Shown here in pieces: positions 16,611-25,469 of a stretch of 64,000 bases of DNA. Origin of the DNA: Streptomyces geranii (GTDB lineage Bacteria; Actinomycetota; Actinomycetes; Streptomycetales; Streptomycetaceae); the NCBI RefSeq assembly GCF_002954775.1, contig NZ_PJME01000004.1, positions 124,001-188,000 of the forward strand. Reading direction: 5' to 3'. The translations under genes were made by a program, and so were the position numbers. Each line of letters begins with the position of its first letter. Within the stretch, counting starts at the first letter, position 1. Under the pieces are notes generated by a model. The model saw nothing but the letters and a program-made list of their open reading frames with translations. It ran no database searches and was not told the origin of the DNA.

Positions 16611-17095
16611 CGTCCCCCGTCCTCCTCCTGCTGCTGATCGCCGGACTGTCGGAGGCCGCCGGGCGCATCGTCCCGCTGGTCTCCCGCAGGCCCGGCATGT
16701 CCCGGACCTTCGTGGCCGGGCTCCTGGTGGCCGCCGGGCTCGTCGAGGCCACGGTGTTCGCCCTGTGGCCGCTCACCGCCTGGACCCTGGCCGAACTGGT
16801 CCTGTCCTCCGCACCACCCGGCAGCGGCCTGGAGTGGACGCCAGGACTGGTCGCCCCCCTCGTCCTCTCCGCCGTACTGGCGTTCCCGCTGCTCGGGCCC
16901 TTCCTCCACCTGGTCGTCTTCGTGGGCGTCGGCGCCGGTCTCGCCGACCCGCTGGCGACCGCGACCGGCCTCGGCTGGTGGAGCGCCGCCGGCTGCGTGG
17001 CCCTCGCGGGAGCCGGGCTCGGCGTCACCGTGGAGGGCGTTCGGCGGCTGGTCGTACGGCTCAGCGCGACCCGGCCCACGGAGACGATCGTATGA
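16607..17095 (+). CDS. Small integral membrane protein
   Basis: A 162-residue hydrophobic protein that starts with ATGA overlap to the glycosyltransferase stop and ends with ATGA overlap to the next gene. Four or five hydrophobic segments are visible (about 4-20, 36-60, 84-108, 111-125 and 132-148). No domain is recognised. The tight coupling on both sides implies that it works with the patatin, glycosyltransferase and hydrolase, perhaps as a membrane platform. Confidence 0.82.
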   Translation: MTSPVLLLLLIAGLSEAAGRIVPLVSRRPGMSRTFVAGLLVAAGLVEATVFALWPLTAWTLAELVLSSAPPGSGLEWTPGLVAPLVLSAVLAFPLLGPFLHLVVFVGVGAGLADPLATATGLGWWSAAGCVALAGAGLGVTVEGVRRLVVRLSATRPTETIV

Positions 17096-18030
17096 ACGAC
17101 TTCCTGCTCTGGGCCTGCCTCCTCGGACCGGCACTCATCGCCGAAGCCCTGCTGGCCCGCTACGAGGTGCTCGCCTACAGCGCGGGCTGGCGGGCCCCCG
17201 TGACCGAACTCCCCGAGGGCACCCCCTACGCCCGGGGCGCGGCGCCCGACCGGCCCCCGGCCGCCTACCTCGTCTACCTCGACGGCATCGGCAAACGCCG
17301 GGTCCGCGACACCCGGGACGGCGGCCAGCTCGTCAAGGCCGTGCTCGCCGGGGCGCCGGAGCTGCGGGTGCTGGGCCAGGTGCAGCCGTACTCGCCGCTG
17401 GCCGATCCGCTCGCCGACCGGCCCGTGTGGGCGTTGCTGCGCCGCCGGATCGGGCTGCTGCTGTTCCTGCACAACGTCATGCAGGTCTTCGTCGCCGCCG
17501 ACCACCGCTACCGGCCCCTGTACAACCGGGCGGTCGGCTCCCAGATCGCCACCCAGCTTCGGCTCGCCGGTTACGAGCCCGGCAGCGGCATCCCCGTGGT
17601 GCTGCTCGGCTACAGCGGAGGTGCCCAGGTCGCCACCGGCGCCGTCGACGAACTGCACGCCCGGCTGCGCTGCCCGGTCGTGGTGATCACTCTCGGCGGG
17701 TTCCACAACGGCGCCAACGACCTCACCCACGCGGCACACGTGCACCGGCTCACCAGTGCGAGCGACCGGATCGAACGGGTCGGCACCTGGATCTTCCCGC
17801 AGCGCTGGCCCCTCTTCCGCCGCAGCGGTTGGAACCGGGCCGACCGCGCCGGGAAGATCACCGTGCACCGGCTCGACCCCGCCACCCACCTCGGTCCGCA
17901 CAGCTACATCAGTCCCGAGGGCCTGCTGCCCGACGGCCGCAGCCACCTCGACCACACCACCGAGACGGTGATCGCCCTCATCCGCGCCCACCAGGGCACG
18001 ACGGCGGAGACGGACCTCCCGCGACCGTAG
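17092..18030 (+). CDS. Membrane-associated alpha/beta hydrolase-like protein
   Basis: A 312-residue protein starting in an ATGA overlap. An N-terminal hydrophobic stretch (FLLWACLLGPALIAEALLA) may anchor it. The body has a nucleophile elbow VVLLGYSGGAQVA (G-Y-S-G-G), a downstream VVVITLGGFHNG strand and a C-terminal histidine-rich segment (PATHLGPHSYI), consistent with an alpha/beta hydrolase of lipase type. The short segment YLVYLDGIGKR near 60-70 would hold the first strand. It is last in the patatin operon. The function is inferred from fold motifs only. Confidence 0.8.
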   Translation: MNDFLLWACLLGPALIAEALLARYEVLAYSAGWRAPVTELPEGTPYARGAAPDRPPAAYLVYLDGIGKRRVRDTRDGGQLVKAVLAGAPELRVLGQVQPYSPLADPLADRPVWALLRRRIGLLLFLHNVMQVFVAADHRYRPLYNRAVGSQIATQLRLAGYEPGSGIPVVLLGYSGGAQVATGAVDELHARLRCPVVVITLGGFHNGANDLTHAAHVHRLTSASDRIERVGTWIFPQRWPLFRRSGWNRADRAGKITVHRLDPATHLGPHSYISPEGLLPDGRSHLDHTTETVIALIRAHQGTTAETDLPRP

Positions 18031-18211
18031 CGAGCCGTATCGGGGCGGTACGGGGAGAGGCGTCTGTAAGGCATCCGCAAGGCGCGGAAATCCCGCGGGG
18101 ACGGGCCTCGCCGGTCACACCCGCCCGTCCTTGCATTCTCAAGCACACCGGCGCGGCCATCCGGAGGCGTATTACGATACCGAGCGAAGGGCGTCGGACA
18201 GGAGAGCTGCC

Positions 18212-20983
18212 ATGGCGAGGAGCGGTGCGGGAGCCGGACTCCTCGGAAGGCAGCACGAATGCCGGGCCCTCGACGACCTGCTGGCCGGCGCCCGCGCCCG
18301 CCGCAGCGGGGTCCTCGTCCTGCGCGGCGAGGCGGGCATCGGCAAGACCGCCCTGCTGAGGTACTTCCTCGGCCGCGCCACCGGCTGCCGCACAGTCAGG
18401 ATCGGCGGCGTCCAGTCCGAGATGGAACTCTCCTACGCCGGACTGCACCAGCTCTGCGCCCCGCTGCTCGCCGGTCTCGACCAGCTGCCCGAGCCCCAAC
18501 GGGACGCCCTGGGCACGGCGTTCGGGCTCCGTGGGGGCGCCGCGCCCGACCGCTTCCTCGTGGGACTGGCCGCCCTGAGCCTCATCGCGGACGCCGGTGG
18601 CGGCGAGCCGCTGGTCTGCCTCGTCGACGACGCCCAGTGGCTCGACCGGGCGTCGGCGCTGACCCTCGCGTTCGTCGCCCGGCGCCTGCTCGCGGAACCG
18701 GTGGCACTGGTCTTCGCCGTCCGTGAACTCGGCACCGGGGAGGCGCTCGTCGGGCTGCCCGAGCTGGCCGTGACGGGGCTGTCCGAGAGCGACTCCCGCG
18801 CACTTCTCGACTCCGTCGTCACCGGGCCCCTCGACCAGCGGGTGCGCGACCGGATCGTCGCCGAGTCGCGCGGCAACCCCCTGGCCCTGCTCGAACTGCC
18901 CCGCCGCCTGACCACGGCCGAGATGGCGGGCGGCTTCGGACGGCCCGAGGCCCAGTCCCTGCCGAGCCAGATCGAGCAGGACTTCCTGCACCGCGTCCAG
19001 GCCCTCCCGGCCGAGACGCAGCGCCTGCTGTTCACCGCCGCCGCCGAGCCGATCGGCGACGTGACCCTGCTCAGACGGGCCGCCCGGCTGCTGGACATCG
19101 ACGTCGACACCGCCGTGTCGCACGCCGACGCGGCCGAGCTGATCACCCTCGGCACCTGGGTGCGCTTCCGGCACCCCCTGGTGCGCTCGGCCGCCTATCG
19201 CGCGGCGAGCCCGAAGGACCGGCGCGAGGCGCACAAGGCGCTCGCCGACGCGACCGACGCCCGCCTCGACCCCGACCGCCGCGCCTGGCACCTGGCCGCC
19301 GCCGCAGCCGGCCCCGACGAGACGGTGGCCGCCGAACTGGAACGCTCCGCGGGCCGCGCACAGGCCCGAGGCGGCATCTCCGCCGCAGCCGCCTTCCTCC
19401 AGCGCGCGGCCACCCTGACCCAGGAACCCGCCCTGCGGGCACAGCGCGCGATCGACGCCGCCCAGGCGAAACTCCAGGCCGGCGCCTTCGAACCGGCGGC
19501 GGCCCTGCTCACCACGGCGGAGGCCGGACCCCTCGACGAACTGGGCCGCGCCCGGGTCGACGTACTCAACGCCGGGATCGCCTTCGCCCAGAACCGGGGC
19601 AGCGAGGCCCCCTCACTGCTCCTCGCCGCCGCCCGCCGGTTCGGGCGGCTCGATCCCGCACTCGCCCGCGACACCTACCTGGACGCCGTCGCGGCGGCGA
19701 TCTTCGCCGGACGCCTGGCCGACGGGCCCGGACTGCGCGAGGTGGGCGAGGAGGCCCGGAGCGCACCACCGCCCCCGCGGCCGGTACGACTGCCCGACCT
19801 GCTCCTGGACGCGGTCGCCGTGCGCCTCACCGACGGCTACCCGGCCTCGGTGCCGATGATGGAACGCGTCCTCGAAGCCTCCTGCGACGACGACATCCCC
19901 GTCCAGGAGGCGCTGCGCTGGCTCTGGCTCGCCGGGGTGATCGCCGCCGACCTGTGGGACGACGAACGCGGACATCTGCTGGCGGCCCGCCATCTGACGA
20001 TCACCCGCCGGGCGGGGGCGCTCAGCGCGCTGCCCGACGTGCTCGAAGCCCGCGCGCACGTGCACCTCCTCGCCGGGGAGCTGACGGCGGTCGCGGCCCT
20101 GGTCGACGAGGTCGCGACGGTGTGCGCGGCGATCGGCAGCAACCCGACCCGCGTACTCCCGCTCGGCCTCGCCGCCTGGCAGGGCCGCGAGCAGGCGGCC
20201 CGTACGCTGATCGACGCGATCATGAGCGAGGCCGTACCGCGCGGCCAGGGCGCCGCCGTCACCGTCAGCCACTGGTACCGCGCCGTGCTCTGCAACGGCC
20301 TCGGCCAGTACGCGGAAGCCCTGGAGGCGGCCCGGGAGGCAGCCGCGTACCCGTGCGAGTTCGCGTCGCCGCGCTGGGGCCTGGTCGAGCTGATCGAGGC
20401 CGCCGTACGCAGCGGCGCACCCGAACCGGCGACCGCCGCGCTCGACCAACTCGCCGTCGCGACCAGGGCCAGCGGCACGGACTGGGCCCTCGGCGTGGAG
20501 GCGCGCTCCCGGGCGCTCCTGAGCGAGGGCGACACCGCGGAGCGCCTCTACCGCGAGGCGGTCGAACGGCTCGCGCGGACCCGGGTCCGGTTCGAGCTGG
20601 CCCGCGCGCACCTCCTGTACGGGGAGTGGCTGCGCCGGGAGAACCGCCGCGTCGACGCCCGCGCCCAACTGGGCGCCGCCCACGACCTGTTCGGCGAGAT
20701 CGGCGCCGAGGCGTTCGCCGAGCGCGCCCGCGGCGAACTGCAGGCCACCGGGGCGAAGGTGCGCAACCACGTCGTCGCCACGCCCGCCGCCCTCACCGCG
20801 CAGGAGGCGCAGATCGCCCGGCTCGCCGGCGAGGGGCTCACCAACTCGGAGATCGGCGTCCAGCTCTTCATCAGCAGGCACACCGTCGAATGGCATCTGC
20901 GCAAGGTGTTCTCGAAGCTCGGCATCTCCTCCCGCAAGGAGATCCGCGCCCTGAGCCTCGAAGGCGAGGCGACACCGGCCTAA
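18212..20983 (+). CDS. Large LuxR-type ATP-binding regulator (LAL family)
   Basis: A 923-residue LAL/MalT-like regulator. An N-terminal AAA-like ATPase carries Walker A GEAGIGKT (39-46) and Walker B LVCLVDDAQWLD (about 134-145). The middle is a helical TPR-like region. The C-terminal LuxR helix-turn-helix (LTAQEAQIARLAGEGLTNSEI followed by SRHTVEWHLRKVFSKLGISSRKEI) occupies roughly the last 60 residues. ATG 18212 has AGGAGA upstream. LAL proteins switch on catabolic or antibiotic genes in response to a ligand. No TGTCACA-N16 box precedes it, so it is probably outside the ECF41 regulon although it sits in the middle of it. Confidence 0.92.
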   Translation: MARSGAGAGLLGRQHECRALDDLLAGARARRSGVLVLRGEAGIGKTALLRYFLGRATGCRTVRIGGVQSEMELSYAGLHQLCAPLLAGLDQLPEPQRDALGTAFGLRGGAAPDRFLVGLAALSLIADAGGGEPLVCLVDDAQWLDRASALTLAFVARRLLAEPVALVFAVRELGTGEALVGLPELAVTGLSESDSRALLDSVVTGPLDQRVRDRIVAESRGNPLALLELPRRLTTAEMAGGFGRPEAQSLPSQIEQDFLHRVQALPAETQRLLFTAAAEPIGDVTLLRRAARLLDIDVDTAVSHADAAELITLGTWVRFRHPLVRSAAYRAASPKDRREAHKALADATDARLDPDRRAWHLAAAAAGPDETVAAELERSAGRAQARGGISAAAAFLQRAATLTQEPALRAQRAIDAAQAKLQAGAFEPAAALLTTAEAGPLDELGRARVDVLNAGIAFAQNRGSEAPSLLLAAARRFGRLDPALARDTYLDAVAAAIFAGRLADGPGLREVGEEARSAPPPPRPVRLPDLLLDAVAVRLTDGYPASVPMMERVLEASCDDDIPVQEALRWLWLAGVIAADLWDDERGHLLAARHLTITRRAGALSALPDVLEARAHVHLLAGELTAVAALVDEVATVCAAIGSNPTRVLPLGLAAWQGREQAARTLIDAIMSEAVPRGQGAAVTVSHWYRAVLCNGLGQYAEALEAAREAAAYPCEFASPRWGLVELIEAAVRSGAPEPATAALDQLAVATRASGTDWALGVEARSRALLSEGDTAERLYREAVERLARTRVRFELARAHLLYGEWLRRENRRVDARAQLGAAHDLFGEIGAEAFAERARGELQATGAKVRNHVVATPAALTAQEAQIARLAGEGLTNSEIGVQLFISRHTVEWHLRKVFSKLGISSRKEIRALSLEGEATPA

Positions 20984-21195
20984 CCGAGCCGGTGCAGGGC
21001 GTCCGTAATTTCCCGCATTCGTTCGTCGACGTCCACGAGTTCGCGGCGCAGTTCGTCGGCGCGGTTCTCCAGTTCGGTGGCTTCGGCGGCCAGTGAAACG
21101 ACTGTGGCCGGAATTTCTCCCCGGTTCTCCGACTTCTCCGACTTCTCTGAGTTCTCCGAGTTCTCCGAAATCGTCGATTCCCTCCGGTCGGGCAT
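20980..21195 (-). CDS. Small acidic coiled-coil protein with Ser-Glu-Asn repeats
   Basis: A possible 71-residue protein. The N-terminal part contains tandem SEN/SEK triplets encoded by a short tandem DNA repeat at about 21127-21170. The C-terminal 39 residues (VVSLAAEATELENRADELRRELVDVDERMREI) have a clear heptad pattern. GAGGA is 11 bases before ATG 21195. It ends in a four-base tail-to-tail overlap with the LuxR stop. A strong terminator (21244-21273) separates it from the SDR gene upstream, so it would need its own promoter. No homologue is recognised. Confidence 0.5.
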   Translation of the reverse strand: MPDRRESTISENSENSEKSEKSENRGEIPATVVSLAAEATELENRADELRRELVDVDERMREITDALHRLG

Positions 21196-21243
21196 GGCGA
21201 GCCATTTCCTCGTGTTCTTCGTGGACGGTGTTCCTGGCGGAAT

Positions 21244-21273
21244 GTGGTCCCCCGCCCGTCGGCGGGGGACCAC
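21244..21273 (-). terminator. Strong hairpin after the first SDR gene
   Basis: A 13-bp perfect stem (GTGGTCCCCCGCC with its complement) and a 4-base loop, beginning 13 bases beyond the SDR stop on the minus strand. Confidence 0.85.
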
Positions 21274-21285
21274 CGGCGGGACCGG

Positions 21286-22032
21286 CTACTTCTGCTGCGC
21301 GAGCCAGTCCGCGAACCGGGTCTCGGCGATCTGCGCGCCCGGCCCCGGGACGAGCGTGGACTCCTGCACCTCGGCGCCGGAGTAGGGGGCGTGCGGGTCC
21401 GTGACGACCTTTCGGGGGTCGCCCTTGGCGGCGAGGCCCTTGCGGATCAGCTCGTCGAGCTGGAAGACGTCCGGCCCGGCGATCTCCACCACGCCGCCCA
21501 CGGGGGCGCCGACCGCGGTGCGGCCGACGGCCGCGGCCACGTCGTCGGAGTAGATGGGCTGGATCTTGACCGGGGCCAGCCGCACGGTGTCGCCCTCGGT
21601 CGACATGTCCGCGATCCCCTTCATGAACTCGAAGAACTGGGTCGCGTGCACGATGGAGTACGGAATCCCGGACTCCTTGATCAGCTCCTCCTGGACCTGC
21701 TTGGCGCGGAAGTAGCCGCTGTCCTGGAGCCGCTCGGTGCCGACCACCGACAGCGCCACGTGGTGGGTCACCCCGGCCTCGGTCTCCGCCTTGAGGAGGT
21801 TGGTCGTGGAGGTGCGGAAGAACTCCATGACGGCGTCGTCCGCGAAGGAGGGGGAGTTGGACACGTCGACCACGACCGACGCGCCCTCCAGTACCTCGGC
21901 CAGGCCCTCGCCCGTCAGCGTGTTGACGCCGGTGTTGGGCGCCGCCGCGACCGCCTCGTGGCCGTGCGCGTTGAGCTTCTCGACCACCTTCGAGCCGATG
22001 AGCCCGGTTCCACCGATGACTACGACCTTCAT
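21286..22032 (-). CDS. NmrA-like SDR oxidoreductase (first copy)
   Basis: A 248-residue atypical short-chain dehydrogenase of the NmrA / NAD(P)H-binding type. The nucleotide-binding motif GGTGLIG is at residues 8-14. The classical Tyr-x3-Lys is replaced by YFRAKQVQEELI, as in quinone-reductase-like NmrA proteins, then come PYSIVHATQFFEF and IYSDDVAAAV. AAAGGA precedes the ATG. It is transcribed alone from promoter site 8. A paralogue lies at 29480-30241. ECF41 sigma factors are known to neighbour oxidoreductase/epimerase genes of this class. Confidence 0.88.
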   Translation of the reverse strand: MKVVVIGGTGLIGSKVVEKLNAHGHEAVAAAPNTGVNTLTGEGLAEVLEGASVVVDVSNSPSFADDAVMEFFRTSTTNLLKAETEAGVTHHVALSVVGTERLQDSGYFRAKQVQEELIKESGIPYSIVHATQFFEFMKGIADMSTEGDTVRLAPVKIQPIYSDDVAAAVGRTAVGAPVGGVVEIAGPDVFQLDELIRKGLAAKGDPRKVVTDPHAPYSGAEVQESTLVPGPGAQIAETRFADWLAQQK

Positions 22033-22088
22033 GACGGAATCCTTTCGGAGGTTTTCTGTGTACCAGAGGTTCTCTGTGTACTAGGAGA

Positions 22089-22115
22089 GACAGGACAGTG
22101 GCCGCGCTTGTGACA
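22089..22115 (-). promoter_or_regulatory. ECF41-type promoter (site 8) for the first SDR
   Basis: Minus strand: TGTCACA (22109-22115), 16 bases, TGTC (22089-22092), 56 bases before the ATG at 22032. Confidence 0.78.
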
Positions 22116-22144
22116 CCGGTTTCGCGGCGATCGGGGAAATTCCG

Positions 22145-23875
22145 TCATTCGACGAGTTTTCCCTCGGTGGAGACATCCCCCATCAGTGAGGAGATCTCCT
22201 CTGGGATGGCCGGAATGCTCTCCCGGGTGATACCGGTCGTCGGCGACCAGACGAGATTGACCTGCAGTGCGGGGTCCGCCCCGGGGTAGTCGCTGCGGTT
22301 GTGGCAGCCCCGCGTCTCACGACGCTCCAGGGCCGCTTCCAGGGTGGCCCGGGCCGCCAGCGCGGCCGACCTGAGGTCGAAGGCGTGGGCGAGGTCCTGG
22401 TAGCCGGCGATGTCCGGGTGCACCCCGACGTCCTCCATCCGCTTCTCGATCACGGACAGCTCGGCCAGCCCGGCGCTCAGCCCCTCCTCGTCGCGTACGA
22501 CACCCGCGTGCTCGGTCATCGTGTCGCGGATGGCGCGCTGCAGCGCCCGGACGTTCTCAGGACCGTCGGCCGCGAGCAGGTCGGCGATGTCCGCCCGGGC
22601 CCGCGCGACGGCCGCCGCCGACCGGGGCTGCGCCGTCAGCGACCGCGAGTACGCGGCAGCCGCCTGCCCCGTGATCCGGCCGAACACCAGCAGCTCGATG
22701 AGACTGTTCCCGCCGAGCCGGTTCGCGCCGTGCAGCCCGCTCGACGCCTCCCCGATGGCGTACAGACCGCGCACGTCCGTGCTGTGGTCCTCCGGCCGCA
22801 CCCACACCCCGCCCATCGAGTAGTGGGCGGTCGGGGCGATCTCGATCGGCTCGCGGGTGATGTCGAGCATCTGCAGGTCGAGGAGGGTCTGGTAGACGCG
22901 GGGGAGCCGCGTCATGATCGTCTGCCGGGGCAGATGGGACACGTCGAGCCACACCCCGCCCTTCGGCGTCCCGCGCCCCTCCTTGATCTCCGTGTACGAG
23001 GCCAGCGCCACCCGGTCCCGTGTGGACAGCTCCATGCGGTCGGGGTCGTAGCGGGCCATGAACCGCTCCCCGAGCGCGTTGCGCAGGATGCCGCCCTCGC
23101 CCCGGGCCGCCTCGCTGACCAGGGTCCCGGCCGCGCTCTCCGGCTCGATGATCCCGGACGGATGGAACTGCACCAGCTCCGCGTCCCGCAGCCGCGCCCC
23201 CGCCTCCACGGCCAGCCGGAAGGAGTCCCCCGTGTTCTCGTCGCGCCGCGAGGAGGTACGCCGCCAGATCCGGGTGTGACCGCCCGCCGCCAGGACGACC
23301 GCGTCCGCGTGGATCAGGTACCGCTTGCCGTCGTGGAGGCCGAAGCCGTACGCGCCGAACACCGCGCCGTCGTGCACCAGCAGCCGGGTGATGTACACCC
23401 CGTCGAGCACGGGAATGCGCAGCTGCTCCGCGCGCCTGATCAGCGTGCGCTGGATCTCCAGTCCGGTGTAGTCGCCCGCGAAGGCGGTGCGCCGGAAGGT
23501 GTGCGCGCCGAAGAAGCGCTGGGAGATCCGGCCGTCCTCCTCCCGGGCGAAGGCCATGCCGTAGCGCTCCAGGTCGTCGATGCCCCGGGCGGCGCCCTGG
23601 GTGACGATCTCGGCGGTGCGCGGGTCGGCCAGCAGATAGCTCTCCTTGAGCGTGTCGGCCGCGTGCTGCTGCCAGCTGTCCTCGGGGTCCATGGTGGCCA
23701 GGGCCGCGTTGATCCCACCGGCGGCGAGCGCCGTGTGGGCGTCGTCCTTGGGACGCTTGCCGACCGCGAGGACGTCGATGCCGGACTCGGCCAGTTCGAT
23801 CGCCGCCCGCAGCCCGGCGCCTCCCGTGCCGATGACCAGCACCGTGGTGGAGAGTTGTTGTTCGTCGATAGCCAC
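22145..23875 (-). CDS. SdhA/NadB-like FAD-dependent fumarate reductase-type flavoprotein
   Basis: A 576-residue flavoprotein of the succinate dehydrogenase / fumarate reductase / L-aspartate oxidase family. FAD binding is at VIGTGGAGLRAAIELAESG (about 14-32). Active-site segments are QFHPSG, EAARGEGGILRN, APTAHYSMGG and HGANRLGGNSL, all in family order. The Thr of the usual HPTG is Ser. The C-terminal helical domain includes the NRSDYP segment. No iron-sulfur or membrane-anchor subunit genes are near, so it is not a complete complex II. It could be a stand-alone soluble reductase or L-aspartate oxidase, or use another complex's partners. GTG 23875 has CGGAG upstream. It is transcribed alone from site 9. 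Confidence 0.88.
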   Translation of the reverse strand: MAIDEQQLSTTVLVIGTGGAGLRAAIELAESGIDVLAVGKRPKDDAHTALAAGGINAALATMDPEDSWQQHAADTLKESYLLADPRTAEIVTQGAARGIDDLERYGMAFAREEDGRISQRFFGAHTFRRTAFAGDYTGLEIQRTLIRRAEQLRIPVLDGVYITRLLVHDGAVFGAYGFGLHDGKRYLIHADAVVLAAGGHTRIWRRTSSRRDENTGDSFRLAVEAGARLRDAELVQFHPSGIIEPESAAGTLVSEAARGEGGILRNALGERFMARYDPDRMELSTRDRVALASYTEIKEGRGTPKGGVWLDVSHLPRQTIMTRLPRVYQTLLDLQMLDITREPIEIAPTAHYSMGGVWVRPEDHSTDVRGLYAIGEASSGLHGANRLGGNSLIELLVFGRITGQAAAAYSRSLTAQPRSAAAVARARADIADLLAADGPENVRALQRAIRDTMTEHAGVVRDEEGLSAGLAELSVIEKRMEDVGVHPDIAGYQDLAHAFDLRSAALAARATLEAALERRETRGCHNRSDYPGADPALQVNLVWSPTTGITRESIPAIPEEISSLMGDVSTEGKLVE

Positions 23876-23910
23876 CGTTCACTCCGATCGCCGGGGTTGT
23901 CACTGAGTAC

Positions 23911-23937
23911 GACCAGTCCGTCCGGGGATCTGTGACA
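23911..23937 (-). promoter_or_regulatory. ECF41-type promoter (site 9) for the SdhA-like gene
   Basis: Minus strand: TGTCACA (23931-23937), 16 bases, GGTC (23911-23914), then GTAC, 35 bases before GTG 23875. Confidence 0.8.
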
Positions 23938-23971
23938 CGCTGTGCCGCCGATGACACCGTTGTGCGCGACA

Positions 23972-25195
23972 TCACGACAGGACGCGGTCCAGCGGTACGT
24001 CCGGGTCGGCGAGACGCGTGTCGTCGAGGTCGGCTCCGGAGGCGACCAGATCCCGGATCGGGTCGATGACGTCCCACACGTTGACGCTCATCCCGGCCAG
24101 GGCCCGTCTGCCCGCCATCCAGAAGCACACGAACCGCCGTTCGGACCGCTCCCCACGGAAGACGACCCGGTCGTACGCGCCCGGCTCCGTGTACCCCGTG
24201 TACTCCATCCCGAGGTCGTACTGGTCCGTGTAGAAGTACGGCAGCCTGTCGTACACGGCGTCCTTGCCGAGCATCCCGAGCGCCGCCACCTCCGGCTGCC
24301 GCAGCGCGTTGGCCCAGTGCTCGACGCGGAGCCGGCGGCCGAGCAGCGGGTGGAAGGCGTTGGCGACGTCCCCGGCCGCGTAGATGTCGGCCTCCGAGGT
24401 CCGCAGCCGCTCGTCGGTGACGATGCCGTTCCGCACCTCCAGACCCGCCTCCTCGGCGAGCCGCACGTTCGGGGTGATGCCGACGCCCACGACCACGGCG
24501 TCGGCGGCCAGGAGCCTGCCGTCGGCGAGCCGTACGCCGTCCACGCGCCCGTCCGTCCCGGTGAGGGACTCCACCTCCACGCGGGGCAGTACGTCGACAC
24601 CGTGCTCGGCGTGCAGCGCCGCGAACACCTCGGCGGCCTCCCGCCCGAGCACCTTCTCCAGGGGCAGCGCCGAGTGGTTGAGCACCGTCACCTCGGCACC
24701 GGCGAGCCGGGCGGCGGCTGCGGTCTCCAGCCCGATCCACCCGGCGCCGACCACGACGATCCGCGCCCCCGGCGTGAACGCCGCCTTGAGGCGCTCGCTG
24801 TCGCCCACCCGGCGCAGATACAGCACGTTGTCGAGATCCGCCCCCGGCACGGTCAGCCGACGCGGGGACGAGCCGGTGGCCAGCAGCAGCTTGTCGTACC
24901 GCACCCGGCGGCCGTCCGCCAGCTCCACCACCCGTGCCCGGGGATCGACCGCACGCGCACGCGTGTCCAGCAGCAGGTCGACGTCGTGCTCGCGGTACCA
25001 GCCGTCGGGGTGCACGAAGATCGAGTCGCGCTCCTCCTTGCCCAGCAGATAGCCCTTGGACAGCGGCGGCCGGATGTACGGCCGGTCCGCCTCGTCGCCG
25101 ATGACGACGAGCGGGCCGGTGTGGCCGTGCTCCCGCAGCGCCTCCGCGGCCTTGCCCGCGGCCAGACCGCCACCGACGATCACGAAAGTGTTCAC
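23972..25195 (-). CDS. Ferredoxin-reductase-like FAD/NAD(P) oxidoreductase
   Basis: A 407-residue flavoprotein of the rubredoxin/putidaredoxin-reductase type. The first FAD motif is VIVGGGLAAGKAAEALREHG near the N terminus. The segment RPPLSKGYL is typical of these reductases. The NAD motif is VVVGAGWIGLETAAAARLAG, and the second FAD contact is IYAAGDVANAF. The C-terminal reductase domain begins at the EYTGYTEPGAYDRVV segment. Partner ferredoxin or P450 genes are not adjacent. GTG 25195 (GAGGA upstream) is chosen because longer frames would cross the promoter and the MITE. Confidence 0.9.
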   Translation of the reverse strand: MNTFVIVGGGLAAGKAAEALREHGHTGPLVVIGDEADRPYIRPPLSKGYLLGKEERDSIFVHPDGWYREHDVDLLLDTRARAVDPRARVVELADGRRVRYDKLLLATGSSPRRLTVPGADLDNVLYLRRVGDSERLKAAFTPGARIVVVGAGWIGLETAAAARLAGAEVTVLNHSALPLEKVLGREAAEVFAALHAEHGVDVLPRVEVESLTGTDGRVDGVRLADGRLLAADAVVVGVGITPNVRLAEEAGLEVRNGIVTDERLRTSEADIYAAGDVANAFHPLLGRRLRVEHWANALRQPEVAALGMLGKDAVYDRLPYFYTDQYDLGMEYTGYTEPGAYDRVVFRGERSERRFVCFWMAGRRALAGMSVNVWDVIDPIRDLVASGADLDDTRLADPDVPLDRVLS

Positions 25196-25234
25196 GGGGT
25201 TCCTCGTCTCGGATGCGGCGTGGGACACCCAAGA

Positions 25235-25261
25235 GACCGCGCAGCGCCCCGCCGTGTGACA
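25235..25261 (-). promoter_or_regulatory. ECF41-type promoter (site 10) for the FAD/NAD oxidoreductase
   Basis: Minus strand: TGTCACA (25255-25261), 16 bases, GGTC (25235-25238), 39 bases before GTG 25195. It lies only 10 bp from the edge of the MITE. Confidence 0.8.
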
Positions 25262-25271
25262 GCGGACGGAG

Positions 25272-25469
25272 CTAGGTCCTGTCGTCAAATTCCCGCCTGC
25301 TCCGCGGCGTCCGGCACGCTCCCCCAGAGGGGGGACCCCCACTCGCCGCACCGGGCACAAGCCCACGTACCACCAGTACGAGGGCTTGCACCCGGCACGC
25401 CGAGAGCACGCACCGGACGCCGCGGAGCCGCCCTACGGGCGACGACGGGAATTTGACGACAGGACCTAG
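25272..25469. mobile_element. Palindromic MITE-like element with CTAG ends
   Basis: A ~198-bp non-coding element. Its ends are perfect 22-bp inverted repeats (25274-25295 and 25446-25467, starting AGGTCCTGTCGTC), each abutting CTAG. Inside are further matching arms, e.g. 25299-25314 with 25413-25428 (16 bp perfect), and a small central GTAC...GTAC loop, so the whole element can fold into one long hairpin. It has no transposase frame, so it would depend on an IS elsewhere in the genome. The right end overlaps the Ohr stop codon. Confidence 0.75.

Noticed and set aside
18115..18145. GGTCACACCCGCCCGTC as an ECF41-type promoter for the LuxR regulator
   Set aside because: The first base of TGTCACA is wrong and no GGTC or TGTC lies 16 bases downstream.
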